Shown: positions 7,699-17,120, counted from the first letter of the stretch. The stretch is 64,000 nt of DNA from DATBJJ01 sp036556425 (GCA_036556425.1 DATBJJ010000169.1:1-64000), one strand, 5' to 3'. Numbers and translations: made by a program. Notes: generated by a model not told the origin, from the letters alone.

Positions 7699-10600
7699 TC
7701 AGAAGTACATCTTGACGCCGAACTGCACGCGGCGCGGATCGCCGGCGCTCGTGATTTCACCGAATCCCCCGGACAGGAAGTTGACGTTCGGCTGATTGAA
7801 GTTGACGCGGTTGAACAGATTGAAGAACTCCGCGCGAAGCTGGAGGCTCATCGTACTGCTGAACGCGACGTTTCTGCTCAGCGAAAAATCGACCGAGGCG
7901 AATCCGGGGCCGCGCGCGTCGTCCAGCGTCCGCGGCGTGGTGCCGTACGTGAAGGGCGGCGGCGGGGCGAACGCGCCCGTGTTGAACCAACGAGCCAGCG
8001 TCCGATCGCCGCTCGGGAGGCTCGGATCGCCGACGAGATTCGGACGATCGGCGGCGCGGTTGCTCGCGCCTCGGATCACGAGCGGCAGTCCGCTTCGAAG
8101 CGTCAGGATGCCGTTCAACTGGAACCCGCCGAACGCCGCGGCGAGCGGACCCGACGCGAGATATCGCCGCCCCTTCCCGATCGGCAGCTCGTAGACGGCG
8201 CTCAACACGAACGAGTGCGTCACGTCCTGCGGTTCGACGGAGCGGCAGGATTGCCGGTCGAACTTCGAGTCCTGTCCGCACCCTACCGATCCCTGTGGCG
8301 CGCCGCCGACGGTGCCGAAGTCGATGATGTTGCGGCCGACGTCGCCGACGAGCCTCGACCACGTGTACGAGCCGAGCAGACCCAATCCCTTCGAGAAGCG
8401 GCGATCGAGCTTCAGCTGCGCGCTGTGGTACTTCGTCACGCCGAGCGGAGGATTGGCGACGTTGATCGTGAGGTACGCCGGATACGGCCGCAGCGACTGG
8501 CTGCGCGCGATCGTCGCGGAGCTCAGCGGCGTGCCGGCCGGCATCACGCTCGCGAACGGGTTCGGCACGCGATCGTCGAGCGCGAGGCCGAGCGACAGAT
8601 ACTGCGGATCGAGCTGGTTCAGGTCGTACCCGAAGCCGATGATGTGCGTGCCGTGGCTGCCCGCGTACGCCGCCTCCGCCAGCATCGACCACGGCAGCTC
8701 GCGCTGCACGCTCACGTTCCACTGCTGCACCGTCGGCGTCGGCCGATCGCGCTCGAAGTACGTGACGTTGTTGCCAAGAAAGCTTCGCGGCCCGAGCGAG
8801 TTGCCGGACGGCTGAATGATCTGCGGCGGACCGGACGCGAGCGCGAACGCCGGAAACGACGTGCCCTGCGCCGACTGGAACGGCGTGCTGACGGAGAACC
8901 CCTGCGTATCGGGATACTCGAACACGGCGGCGTGGTAGTAGAAGATCCCGTAGCCACCGCGCACGACGGTGCGTCCGTCGCCGAACACGTCGTACGCGAA
9001 CCCCGCTCGAGGCCCGAGGTTGTTGTAGTTCGTATCGTAGACCTGACGTCCGAAGTCGACGCCGGCGTACTGCAGCACGCCGGCCGTCCCCGTCACCGGA
9101 TTCACTTCGTCTGGATTGAAGTTCGAGTACCGGTCGAAGCGATCGGCCGGCGCGGTGATGACGTCGTACCGCAGCCCGACGTTCAGCGTCAATCGCGGCG
9201 AGAGCCGGTAGTCGTCCTGCACGAATCCGCCGTAGTAGTTGAACGCGTCGGCGCGCGCGATTGGCGAGTTGATGCTGCCTCCGCTGACCGCGCCGAGAAG
9301 GAACGTCGCGAGCCCGAACCCGGTGTTGCCGGACGTGTCCTGCGGGTTGCCGCTCATCGCGCGCGAGAAGTCGAACTGCCCCGACACGGCGCCGGGCTGG
9401 AAGTTGTTCCGCTGATGCACGCGCAGATCGATCCCCGTCTTGAACGTGTGCTTGCCCCAGACGATGCTGACGTTGTTCGTGAGCTGGCCGACGGTGAGTC
9501 CGCGCTGCGAGAGCTGATCGGCGGAGCTGCCAATCACCTGCACGTCCGAGATGTTGAGGCGCGGATAGAGCGTGCCGGGAACGATCGCCGGAAGTCCCAG
9601 CTGGCGCGCCGCGTCGACGTTGTACCCCGCGGGCTCGCTCAACAAGTACTGGCGCGACACCGTCAAGCGGAATTCGTTCAGAAGGCGGCTGGTGAACGCG
9701 TGCGTGTCGCCGATCGTCACGCTCTTGTTGTGCCGCGTCTGCAGCGACGATCGCGGATCGGCGATGTTGTCCATGGAGAAGATCGGCGGGTTGCCCGTGT
9801 TCACCGCGTCGTTGTGCGAGTACCGAACGAAGAGGCGATTCGCGTCGTTGACCTGATGGTCGACGCGAGCGTTGTATTGATTCGTGTCCGTGAAGATGCC
9901 CGGAGCCGAGATGAAATTATCGCGGCCGGTTGGATCTTCCGCGGTTCGATTCGGCAGCGGATACGCCTGCAGCGCGCGCAGCGCCGCCGGATCGAGGCGT
10001 CCCGCTGGAATCGCGGCCGATGCGATCGGGTCGCGCACGAATCCCGCGCCGGACGGATTCGCCCTCGTCGTCGCCGGGTCGTAGAGCTGCACCGGCACGA
10101 ATGCGCCGGCGGACGTTCGCACGAACGTCTGACTGAAGTCGCCGCGCCGCTCGAGCTCCGTCGGCACGCGCGTCAGCGCCGTCGTCGCGCTGTCGTATCG
10201 AATCCCTTCGTAGTTGAAGAAGAAGAACGATCGATTGTGGCCGTCGTAGCCGAGCGGGCCGAGTTGCTTCGGCAGCCAGATCGGTCCGCCGATCGTGCCG
10301 CCGAACTGGTTGTAGGTCAGAGGAGACTTGTCGATGTTGTTCCGGTTGTTCGTCCATCCCGTGGCGTCGAGCCTGTCGTTTCGCGCGAACTCGAACGCCG
10401 ATCCGCGAAACTGATTGCCACCCGATTTCGTGACGAGGTTGATCACGCCGCCGCCGGTCATGCCGAACTCGGCCGCGAGCGAATTGGTCTGCACGCGGAA
10501 CTCCTGCACCGCGTCGACGTTCGGCGCGACGGTGTAGTCGTTCCGCTCCGGGAGCGTCGTGGTGCCGCCGTCGAGGAGCACGGCGTTCGATCCGCCTTGC

Positions 10601-11178
10601 CCGCCATTGATGCTGACGCTCGTCAAGTTGAAGTTGCGCGTGTCGAGGAACGACGTCGCGAGCAGCGTGACGCCTGGCGTTAATCGCGACAGCTCGAGCG
10701 GATTGCGGCCGTTCAGCGGCAGCTCGATGATGCGCGTGTTGTCGATGACGTGGCCGAGCGCCGACGTCTGCGATTCCGCGAGCGGCGCGCCGACGTCGAC
10801 CGTTTCCGTCAACCCGCCAAGCCCGAGCGTGACATCGATGCGCGCGACCTGTTGAACGTCGAGCGCGATCCCCGTCCGCGTCTCGGTGCGAAACCCCGAC
10901 AGCTCGACCGACAGCGTGTAGCGGCCGGGCCGCAACAGCGGCACCGTGTACAAACCCTCTTCATTCGACGCCGACGTCGTCTTGATTCCAGTCTCGACGT
11001 TCGTCAGCACGATCGTCGCGCCGGGCAGCGCCGCGCCGGATGAGTCCGTGACGCGGCCGGCAACGGTGGCGTCCTGCGCATTCGCCGGCACGGCCGCGAG
11101 AAGGACGACGACGAGCGATGCAGTCCATACGCTCGCGAATGCGCGACAGGTGGATCTCCACGGCGTCGTAAGAAGCAT
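7699..11178 (-). CDS. Oar-like TonB-dependent receptor with carboxypeptidase-regulatory domain
   Basis: A 1159-residue outer-membrane receptor. A signal peptide ends in VPANAQ near residue 35. A carboxypeptidase-regulatory-like (Ig-fold) domain follows (VAGRVTDSSGAALPGATIVL ... LSGFRTETRTGIAL, about 38-115), then the plug with the LPLNGRNPLELSRLTPGVTLL segment typical of Oar-type receptors, and a large beta barrel ending in Phe (FGVKMYF), the usual outer-membrane assembly signal. It starts at ATG 11178, with AAAGGG about 9 nt upstream. It leads a two-gene operon with the exported protein whose start lies one base after its stop. Paralogue families of such receptors are very common in Acidobacteriota; the substrate is unknown. 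Confidence 0.9.
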   Translation of the reverse strand: MLLTTPWRSTCRAFASVWTASLVVVLLAAVPANAQDATVAGRVTDSSGAALPGATIVLTNVETGIKTTSASNEEGLYTVPLLRPGRYTLSVELSGFRTETRTGIALDVQQVARIDVTLGLGGLTETVDVGAPLAESQTSALGHVIDNTRIIELPLNGRNPLELSRLTPGVTLLATSFLDTRNFNLTSVSINGGQGGSNAVLLDGGTTTLPERNDYTVAPNVDAVQEFRVQTNSLAAEFGMTGGGVINLVTKSGGNQFRGSAFEFARNDRLDATGWTNNRNNIDKSPLTYNQFGGTIGGPIWLPKQLGPLGYDGHNRSFFFFNYEGIRYDSATTALTRVPTELERRGDFSQTFVRTSAGAFVPVQLYDPATTRANPSGAGFVRDPIASAAIPAGRLDPAALRALQAYPLPNRTAEDPTGRDNFISAPGIFTDTNQYNARVDHQVNDANRLFVRYSHNDAVNTGNPPIFSMDNIADPRSSLQTRHNKSVTIGDTHAFTSRLLNEFRLTVSRQYLLSEPAGYNVDAARQLGLPAIVPGTLYPRLNISDVQVIGSSADQLSQRGLTVGQLTNNVSIVWGKHTFKTGIDLRVHQRNNFQPGAVSGQFDFSRAMSGNPQDTSGNTGFGLATFLLGAVSGGSINSPIARADAFNYYGGFVQDDYRLSPRLTLNVGLRYDVITAPADRFDRYSNFNPDEVNPVTGTAGVLQYAGVDFGRQVYDTNYNNLGPRAGFAYDVFGDGRTVVRGGYGIFYYHAAVFEYPDTQGFSVSTPFQSAQGTSFPAFALASGPPQIIQPSGNSLGPRSFLGNNVTYFERDRPTPTVQQWNVSVQRELPWSMLAEAAYAGSHGTHIIGFGYDLNQLDPQYLSLGLALDDRVPNPFASVMPAGTPLSSATIARSQSLRPYPAYLTINVANPPLGVTKYHSAQLKLDRRFSKGLGLLGSYTWSRLVGDVGRNIIDFGTVGGAPQGSVGCGQDSKFDRQSCRSVEPQDVTHSFVLSAVYELPIGKGRRYLASGPLAAAFGGFQLNGILTLRSGLPLVIRGASNRAADRPNLVGDPSLPSGDRTLARWFNTGAFAPPPPFTYGTTPRTLDDARGPGFASVDFSLSRNVAFSSTMSLQLRAEFFNLFNRVNFNQPNVNFLSGGFGEITSAGDPRRVQFGVKMYF

Positions 11179-11298
11179 CGACGTGCCCTTTCTGTGGACG
11201 CGGATTGCTCCGATATCGCGGATCGCGCGAATCCGCGTGATCAGTGTGATCTGCGAGATCCGCGCTTAGCAAAGAGACGGCCACTCGATAGACTGTCG

Positions 11299-11409
11299 GT
11301 CGGGAGTCGGGAGTCGGGAGTCGAGAGTCACCGTCGAGAGTCACAGTCGTTAGTCGGGGAGTCGGGAGTCGAGAGTCACCGTCGAGAGTCACAGTCGTTA
11401 GTCGGGGGT
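11299..11409. repeat. Degenerate GTCGGGA-type 7-bp tandem array with 48-bp higher-order repeat
   Basis: The sequence is built from units of the form GTCGGGA, GTCGAGA, GTCACC(G), GTCACA and GTCGTTA. Within it a unit with 48-bp period occurs about twice: GTCGAGAGTCACC begins at 11320 and again at 11368. It looks like slippage-generated simple sequence; the units are too short and contiguous for a CRISPR array. Confidence 0.85.
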
Positions 11410-11471
11410 CGACGCGGGGACCCTACTGCGTCGACGCGGTTGTCTGTTTTGCCCTGGTTTTTCCGCCCCGC

Positions 11472-11501
11472 TTGCCTGATCGGCGCCCATTTCTTCATAA
11501 T
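11472..11501 (+). promoter_or_regulatory. Sigma-70-like promoter of the DUF1592/DUF1552 operon
   Basis: TTGCCT at 11472-11477 and CATAAT at 11496-11501 are separated by 18 bp. They match -35 and -10 elements at four and five of six positions. The predicted start of transcription is near 11508, about 50 nt before the start codon. Confidence 0.5.
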
Positions 11502-11503
11502 CT

Positions 11504-11515
11504 GTAAACGTTTAC
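11504..11515. promoter_or_regulatory. Perfect 12-bp palindrome GTAAACGTTTAC, LacI-family operator candidate
   Basis: GTAAACGTTTAC is a perfect dyad with the central CG and AAACGTTT core typical of LacI/GalR-family operators (the CcpA cre site is built the same way). It lies 2 bp after the -10 box and covers the expected transcription start, the classic repressor position. No LacI-type regulator gene is in the window, so the partner is unknown. Confidence 0.55.
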
Positions 11516-11558
11516 GGGCGGACCGGCCCCGGCTGGGCCGGCTGAGGAAGGGGCGTCC

Positions 11559-14105
11559 TTGCGCCGCGTGAGTCTTCTTGTCCTCCTGACGATCGGCGTG
11601 GGGTTCGCGCCGTTCATCGAAGCCGTTGGCTCCGCGCAGCGAGCCACGGGCGCCGCCGCGCGGCAACGCACGGCCCCCGCCGGCAACTTCGAAACTGTCG
11701 TTAGGTCATTCGTCTCGCAGAACTGCTTCACCTGCCACGGCAACAAGAAGCAGGAGAAGGGTCTGAACCTGGAGTCGTTCGAGACCGCGGCGTCGCTCGT
11801 CGAGCACGTCGACAAATGGGAAGAAGTGATCGGCAAGCTGCGCGGCAAGGAAATGCCGCCGCTCGAGGAAGAACAGCCTCCTGAAGAACAGCGTCAGGCG
11901 GTTGCCGCGTGGCTCGAAGCGGAGCTTCAACGCATCGAGCGCACCACGCCGCCCGATCCGGGACGCGTGACCGCGAGGCGTCTCAATCGCACCGAATACA
12001 ACAACACGATCAAAGAGCTCCTCGGCGTCGACGTGCGTCCGGCGGACGATTTTCCGCAGGACGATGCGGGGTACGGCTTCGACAACATCGCGGACGTGTT
12101 GTCGCTGTCGCCGGTGCTGATGGAGAAGTACGTGGCCGCGGCGGATCGCGTCACGCGTCAAGCGCTCTTCGGTCCGCCCCGGATGGAGCCCACGCTCGTG
12201 CGCCTCCGATCTGAGGGACGGCGCGTCAACGAGCTGCGAAGCGTGCCGGCGTCGTACGACGCGACGGGCCTGAGCCTGCCGAACGCGTTCCACGCGATGC
12301 ATCGCATCCCGGTCGACGGCGAGTACGTCATACGCGTCGTGCTGGGCGGGCTGCGGCCGAAGTCGTCCATGCCCGTCGCGATCACGTTGTGGGTCGACGA
12401 AAAAGAGCTTCAAACGACGACGCACGATCAGGAGGGAGCGGCGTCGTTCGCCGACGATCGGCAGGACTTCGGAGGGCAGGCGGTCCAGTTCCGCGTGCGA
12501 TTGACGGCAGGCGATCGTTGGATCTCGGTCGCCATCCCCCGCATCTACGAAGGCCTTCCCGCGCGCTACAACGGACCGAACCCGTCGACGCGGCCCGACA
12601 CGCCGCGCGAGTTCCGTCCGCCGCCGAACGCGACGCCCGAGCGCATCGCGCTCTTCAAGAAGCGATTCGAGGAAGCCGGCGCGGAGCTCGCGAAGATTCC
12701 GTTGAACGGCGTGCGCGTGAACGCGGTCGAGGTCGGCGGCCCGTATCAGTACGCGAAGGGTCCGTCCAAGGCGAGCATCCAGAAGATCTACACGTGCGGC
12801 CACGCGGCCGGCGCGCATCAACCGATCTGCACGTCGCGCATCGTCACGAGCTTCGCACGGCGCGCGTTTCGAAGGCCGGTCACCGCGCGCGAGCTCGAGA
12901 AATACATCGCGCTGGCCGAGCGGGCGCAGAAGGAAGAAGGCTCGTTCGACGAAGGGCTGGCCGTCGGCCTCCAAGCGATCCTGGTCTCGCCCGATTTCCT
13001 GTTCCGGATCGAGCGCGATCGCCCCGCGGCGGGGAAGGCGACGGCGGTCAAGATCTCGCCGCACGAGCTGGCGACGCGCCTTTCGTACTTCCTGTGGGCG
13101 AGCATGCCGGACGCCGAGCTGCGGCGCGCCGCGGATACCGGCACGCTGCGCGATCCGCAGATCCTCGCGTATCACGTCCGCCGCATGCTGCGCGATCCGC
13201 GATCGCGCGCGCTCGCGGAGAACTTCGGCGGGCAATGGCTGCAGTTCCGCGCGCTGGAGTCGCTCACGCGGGATCGCGACAAGTTCCCCGAGTTCGAGGA
13301 CTACGTGCGGCTCTCGATGCGCCGCGAGACCGAGCTCTTCGTCGATCACATCATCCGCACCGATCGCAGCGTGCTCGACTTCATCACCGGGCGCTACTCG
13401 TTCCTGAACGAGCGGCTCGCGAGGCACTACAAGGTCGACGGCGTCGTCGGCCCTCAGTTCAGGCGCGTGGATCTGACGGGTACGCCTCGCGGCGGAGTCG
13501 TGACGCACGGCAGCGTGCTCGCGGTCTCGTCGTATGCGACGCGCACCTCGCCGGTGCTGCGCGGCAAATGGGTCCTGGACAATCTGCTGAACGCGCCGCC
13601 GCCCGAGCCTCCGCCCGACGTGCCGAATCTCGACGAGACGACGATCGGGACGTCGGCGTCGATGCGTGAACAGCTCGAGCAGCACCGCAAGAACGCGATT
13701 TGCGCGTCGTGCCACAGGCGGATGGATCCCCTTGGCTTCGGTCTGGAGAATTTCGACGCGGTGGGCGCCTGGCGCACGACGGATGGCAAGTTCCCAATCG
13801 ACGCGTCCGGCCTGCTGCCGGACGGGCGGACGTTCACCGGTCCCGACGAGCTGCGCACGATCCTCGCGTCGGAGCGCGAGGCGTTCGCGCGTGCAATCAC
13901 GTCGAAGCTCCTCACGTATGCGTTGGGCCGCGGCCTCGAGCGGTACGACGCGAAGACGGTGAAGCTCATCGCGAGCCGGCTGCCGCAGCACGACTATCGG
14001 TTCTCCGGCCTCGTGCTGGAGATCGTCAACAGCCTCCCCTTCACGTCGCGGCGTCCCGCGCGCGAAGCGGCAGGTCTCACTACCGCAGGAGCGCATCAGC
14101 CATGA
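11559..14105 (+). CDS. DUF1587/DUF1592/DUF1588/DUF1585 multi-domain c-type cytochrome (planctomycete-type)
   Basis: An 848-residue exported protein. After a signal peptide, NCFTCHGNKKQEKGLNLE is a PSCyt1-type CxxCH haem site near residue 50. It is followed by RLNRTEYNNTIKELLGVD (DUF1587), the DUF1595/DUF1592 region with LSYFLWASMPDAELR, then NAICASCHRRMDPLGFGLEN, the DUF1588 segment with a second CxxCH, and a DUF1585 tail (SKLLTYALGRGLERYD). The start is taken as TTG 11559, because GAGGAAGGGG ends 5 nt upstream; an in-frame GTG at 11568 would be too far from it. Such proteins are almost always paired with DUF1552 proteins, as here; the biochemical role is unproven, though surface oxidation of polymers or electron transfer is often assumed. 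Confidence 0.92.
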   Translation: MRRVSLLVLLTIGVGFAPFIEAVGSAQRATGAAARQRTAPAGNFETVVRSFVSQNCFTCHGNKKQEKGLNLESFETAASLVEHVDKWEEVIGKLRGKEMPPLEEEQPPEEQRQAVAAWLEAELQRIERTTPPDPGRVTARRLNRTEYNNTIKELLGVDVRPADDFPQDDAGYGFDNIADVLSLSPVLMEKYVAAADRVTRQALFGPPRMEPTLVRLRSEGRRVNELRSVPASYDATGLSLPNAFHAMHRIPVDGEYVIRVVLGGLRPKSSMPVAITLWVDEKELQTTTHDQEGAASFADDRQDFGGQAVQFRVRLTAGDRWISVAIPRIYEGLPARYNGPNPSTRPDTPREFRPPPNATPERIALFKKRFEEAGAELAKIPLNGVRVNAVEVGGPYQYAKGPSKASIQKIYTCGHAAGAHQPICTSRIVTSFARRAFRRPVTARELEKYIALAERAQKEEGSFDEGLAVGLQAILVSPDFLFRIERDRPAAGKATAVKISPHELATRLSYFLWASMPDAELRRAADTGTLRDPQILAYHVRRMLRDPRSRALAENFGGQWLQFRALESLTRDRDKFPEFEDYVRLSMRRETELFVDHIIRTDRSVLDFITGRYSFLNERLARHYKVDGVVGPQFRRVDLTGTPRGGVVTHGSVLAVSSYATRTSPVLRGKWVLDNLLNAPPPEPPPDVPNLDETTIGTSASMREQLEQHRKNAICASCHRRMDPLGFGLENFDAVGAWRTTDGKFPIDASGLLPDGRTFTGPDELRTILASEREAFARAITSKLLTYALGRGLERYDAKTVKLIASRLPQHDYRFSGLVLEIVNSLPFTSRRPAREAAGLTTAGAHQP

Positions 14106-15445
14106 TCGTCACGCGCAAGCACCTACCCCGCCGGACGTTTCTGAAGGGCATGGGAGCCGTTGTGGCCTTGCCGATGCTGGACGCGATGACGCCGGCGTTC
14201 GCCGCGCCGGCGATGCGCAAAGCGCCGCTGCGGCTCGGCTTCACGTACGTGCCGAACGGCATCACGATGGTCGACTGGACGCCGAAAGCGGCGGGCCGCG
14301 CCTTCGAGTACACGCGCGTGCTGAAGCCGCTCGAGAGATTCCGCGAGCAGTCGGTCGTGCTCTCGGGCCTCGCGCAGCGCAACGGCTACGCGCTCGGCGA
14401 CGGACCCGGCGATCACGCGCGCGCGGCGGCCGCGTACCTCACCGGCGTCCACCCGCGGAAGACGGCGGGCGCCGACATCCAGAACGGCATCTCGGTCGAT
14501 CAGATCGCCGCGATGCACCTCGCGAAGGAAACGCGCTTCGGATCGATCGAGATCGGATGCGACGACTCACGCACCGTGGGCAACTGCGACTCGGGGTATT
14601 CGTGCGCGTACACGAACAGCCTCGCGTGGCGCGCCCCGGCGACGCCGATGCCGCCCGAGACGAATCCGCGCCTCGTCTTCGAGCGCCTCTTCGGCGATAT
14701 CGACACGAGCCTCGCGCCCGACGTCCGCGCGCGCCGGCTGCAGTACCGCCGCAGCATTCTCGATCTCGTGGGCGAGCGGACCACGCAGCTCTCCTCGGAG
14801 CTCGGCGCGCCCGATCGGCGCAAGCTCGACGAGTACCTCTCGTCGATTCGCGACATCGAGCAGCGCATCGAGCGCTCCGAAAAAGATCTGACCGGGCTCA
14901 CGCCGGGGATCGACAAGCCCACCGGCGTTCCGGTGCTGTATGCGGACTACGTCAATCTGATGTTCGATCTCCAGATCCTCGCGTACCAGACCGACGCGAC
15001 GCGCATCACCACGATGATGATGGGCCGCGAGGGCAGCATGCGGACGTATCCGGAGATTGGCGTTCCGGATCCGCATCACCCGCTCACGCACCATCGCAAC
15101 AACGCGGAGTGGATTGAAAAGGTCGCGCAGATCAACGTCATGCACGCGACGCTCTTCTCTGGATTCATCGAGAAGATGAAGAACACGCCGGACGGCGACG
15201 GCTCGCTCCTCGACCACTCGATGATCTTCTACGGCAGCGGCCTGAGCGACGGCAACCGGCACACGCACGAGGATCTCCCGCTCGTCATGTTGGGAGGCGG
15301 CGGCAACTTCCGGCTCGGACAGCACATCGTCTACCCGAAGGACACGCCGATGAACAATCTGTTCCTGACGCTGCTGGACAAGATGGGCGTGCCGACGGAG
15401 AAGCTCGGAGACAGCACAGGACCGATCGAGCATCTCTCGTTGTAG
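14102..15445 (+). CDS. DUF1552 family exported protein
   Basis: A 447-residue protein starting at ATG 14102, overlapping the cytochrome stop by 4 nt (ATGA), so translation is coupled. The N-terminus HLPRRTFLKGMGAVVALPML is a twin-arginine (Tat) signal, implying folded export and possibly a cofactor. The rest matches DUF1552: LRLGFTYVPNGITMVDWTP early, GDHARAAAAYLTGVHPRKT, then MIFYGSGLSDGNRHTHEDLP near the end, resembling the sulfatase/DUF1501-like alkaline phosphatase superfamily. It works with the preceding DUF1592 cytochrome by strict co-occurrence. The stop codon is followed directly by a GTTCGTC heptamer array and then the convergent gene. Confidence 0.93.
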   Translation: MIVTRKHLPRRTFLKGMGAVVALPMLDAMTPAFAAPAMRKAPLRLGFTYVPNGITMVDWTPKAAGRAFEYTRVLKPLERFREQSVVLSGLAQRNGYALGDGPGDHARAAAAYLTGVHPRKTAGADIQNGISVDQIAAMHLAKETRFGSIEIGCDDSRTVGNCDSGYSCAYTNSLAWRAPATPMPPETNPRLVFERLFGDIDTSLAPDVRARRLQYRRSILDLVGERTTQLSSELGAPDRRKLDEYLSSIRDIEQRIERSEKDLTGLTPGIDKPTGVPVLYADYVNLMFDLQILAYQTDATRITTMMMGREGSMRTYPEIGVPDPHHPLTHHRNNAEWIEKVAQINVMHATLFSGFIEKMKNTPDGDGSLLDHSMIFYGSGLSDGNRHTHEDLPLVMLGGGGNFRLGQHIVYPKDTPMNNLFLTLLDKMGVPTEKLGDSTGPIEHLSL

Positions 15446-15465
15446 TTCGTCGTTCGTCGTTCGTC
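15445..15465. repeat. GTTCGTC heptamer x3 filling the gap between two stop codons
   Basis: Three perfect GTTCGTC copies occupy 15445-15465, exactly between the TAG of the DUF1552 gene (15443-15445) and the stop of the convergent gene (15464-15466). Confidence 0.85.
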
Positions 15466-16969
15466 AGCGCGGCGCCATCACCCAAAGGCCCCATTGGCCG
15501 CCCCGGCGGCTGTGGAACGCGACGCGTCGGCCGTCAGGAGACCATGTGAACTCCTCGGCCGACGAATCCTCCAGCACGCGCTGCATCGATCCGTCCGAGA
15601 GATCGAGCAGCCATCCGCCATCGCGGAACACCTGGAACATCACCCAGCGTCCGTCGGGCGAGACCGCGGGCGTGCGCACGAGCCGGCCTGGCACGGGCGA
15701 TCGGTAGATCCGCGATCGCCCGGTCGCGAGGTCGAGCACGACGAGGCGATCTTCGTGGCTGTAGCAGACGCGCCGGCCGTCACCGAACCACGCACCCGGC
15801 CACGTTTGGCCAAACGCGTGCGACGACAGCCGCCGCTGCAGGCCCGAGCGCAAATCGAGCGACCATAGATTCCAGATGCGCGCGCTGTACGGCTCGGCGC
15901 GCGCGAAGATCAGCTGACGGCTGTCGGGCGACCACTTCGGCACCGACGAATAGCCGTCTCCGCTGACGCGCGTGACGGCCCGGCCGTCCGGCCGCGCCGT
16001 GTACACGCCGCGCTCGCCGTCGCGATCCGAATCGAAAGCGACGGCGCTGCCGTCGGGCGCCAGCTGCACGTGATAGTTCTTCGCGCCGTCGTCGACGATC
16101 GTCGCCACGTGCAGAACGCCGCTGCCGTCGCCTGGCTCCGCGCGCTTCAGTGCGCTCCCATCGGGTCCCAATGCGTGGAAGAAGACAGCGCCTCCAGTCG
16201 AGGCGAATGACGGAGAGAAGAGCGCGTTGGCATCGACGGCCGTCGAGTTGACGAGCCGTTGCGGGCGGGACGGCTTCTGGCGATTCCGCGCGGACGGCTT
16301 CGCGGGCGGATCGATCTCGTTCGGAGGCGGAACCGCGTCGACGCGAGGCGGCGCATTGTCCGCCGCCGCATTCGGCGGTGCAGCCGAATGGAGGGCGCGC
16401 GGCGACGGCGCGCGCAGCATCACGAACGCGAGTCCGCTGCCCGCGGCCATGCTTCCCGCTGCAATGAGCGCGATCCACGCGGTCCCCAACAGCCGCTCGC
16501 GGCGCACAGGAAGCGCGGCGATCGATTCGGGCGGTCGCACGCTGCTCCACCGCGCGAACAGCGATTGCAGAAGCTCGCGCCGAGGTGTCCGCTCGAATCG
16601 GGCGAGCGATTCGTCGAACGCGGACGGCGTCGCGAAGCCGGGCGCATCGACCTGCCCAAGCGCCCTCGCGAGCGTGATCACCAGCGGACCTGGCAGCCCT
16701 CCGCGCGGCCGGCCGGTCGCGAGCAGAAGGACCTCGAGGAGATCGGCGAGCTGTCGAACGGCGATCGTCACACCCGCCGACAGCGAGACGCCTCCATCGC
16801 GATCGAGCCACACTTTCCCCGGCGTCAGCGGAATCGATCCGTGGATCACGTCGTCCGTCTGCGGCGCCGCACAGAGCTCGCGGACGATCGCTACCGCCTC
16901 CATCCACTCGATTTCCACGTCATCGGCAAGCATTGCCGCCAGCGACACCCGGTCCCGCTCGATGGTCAT
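15464..16969 (-). CDS. PD40/WD40-like beta-propeller protein with degenerate protein-kinase lobe and one membrane segment
   Basis: 501 residues from ATG 16969. The first 130 or so residues look like a decayed protein-kinase C-lobe: VIHGSIPLTPGKVWLDRDGG stands where an active kinase has VIHRDLKPxNxLLDxDG, so the catalytic Asp is missing. One membrane helix follows at about residues 168-190 (AWIALIAAGSMAAGSGLAFVML). The outer part, about 240-501, carries TolB/PD40 propeller repeats (LAPDGSAVAFDSDRDGERGVY, WSPDSRQLIFARAEP, SPDGRWVMFQVF, WSPDGRRVAFHSRR). In this bacterial group similar propellers are fused to active Ser/Thr kinases, so this may be a pseudokinase-derived sensor. A signal partner is not evident; the lactonase gene is divergent. 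Confidence 0.75.
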   Translation of the reverse strand: MTIERDRVSLAAMLADDVEIEWMEAVAIVRELCAAPQTDDVIHGSIPLTPGKVWLDRDGGVSLSAGVTIAVRQLADLLEVLLLATGRPRGGLPGPLVITLARALGQVDAPGFATPSAFDESLARFERTPRRELLQSLFARWSSVRPPESIAALPVRRERLLGTAWIALIAAGSMAAGSGLAFVMLRAPSPRALHSAAPPNAAADNAPPRVDAVPPPNEIDPPAKPSARNRQKPSRPQRLVNSTAVDANALFSPSFASTGGAVFFHALGPDGSALKRAEPGDGSGVLHVATIVDDGAKNYHVQLAPDGSAVAFDSDRDGERGVYTARPDGRAVTRVSGDGYSSVPKWSPDSRQLIFARAEPYSARIWNLWSLDLRSGLQRRLSSHAFGQTWPGAWFGDGRRVCYSHEDRLVVLDLATGRSRIYRSPVPGRLVRTPAVSPDGRWVMFQVFRDGGWLLDLSDGSMQRVLEDSSAEEFTWSPDGRRVAFHSRRGGQWGLWVMAPR

Positions 16970-17120
16970 GTGTGAACAGTTCGGTTGCGAGATCGACGCC
17001 AAACCGAGCCTGCGTGAACTTCGAGCGTTTTGCGCTAGAGTTGGAGCGCAGCCGAACGGAGAAATGGACATTTGGACACTGCTCAGCCGACGCCCGTCAG
17101 CTCGTCCGGCCAGAGGGACC

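Larger units (their letters stand above)
11179..11558. other. 380-bp divergent intergenic region between TonB receptor and cytochrome operon
   Basis: It holds, from left to right, the leader of the minus-strand receptor, a degenerate heptamer tandem array (about 11299-11409), and a plus-strand promoter with a palindromic operator candidate (11472-11515) followed by a good Shine-Dalgarno sequence at 11544-11553. No gene was seen in it. Confidence 0.7.

Noticed and set aside
7666..10683. Plus-strand open frame of about 1000 codons opposite the TonB receptor
   Set aside because: Arg-, Glu- and Val-rich shadow of a GC-rich gene; the minus frame has a full Oar-like receptor with signal peptide and terminal Phe.
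11299..11409. CRISPR array
   Set aside because: Units are 7 bp, contiguous and degenerate with no spacers of constant length; no cas gene is near.
11706..14096. Minus-strand open frame of about 800 codons opposite the DUF1592 gene
   Set aside because: Composition is Arg/His-rich without any domain; the plus frame carries CxxCH sites and all DUF1592-group motifs.
16227..17120. Long in-frame extension upstream of the lactonase
   Set aside because: It lies antisense to the PD40 gene and has no domain; the ATG at 17121 follows a ribosome site and starts a clean signal peptide.
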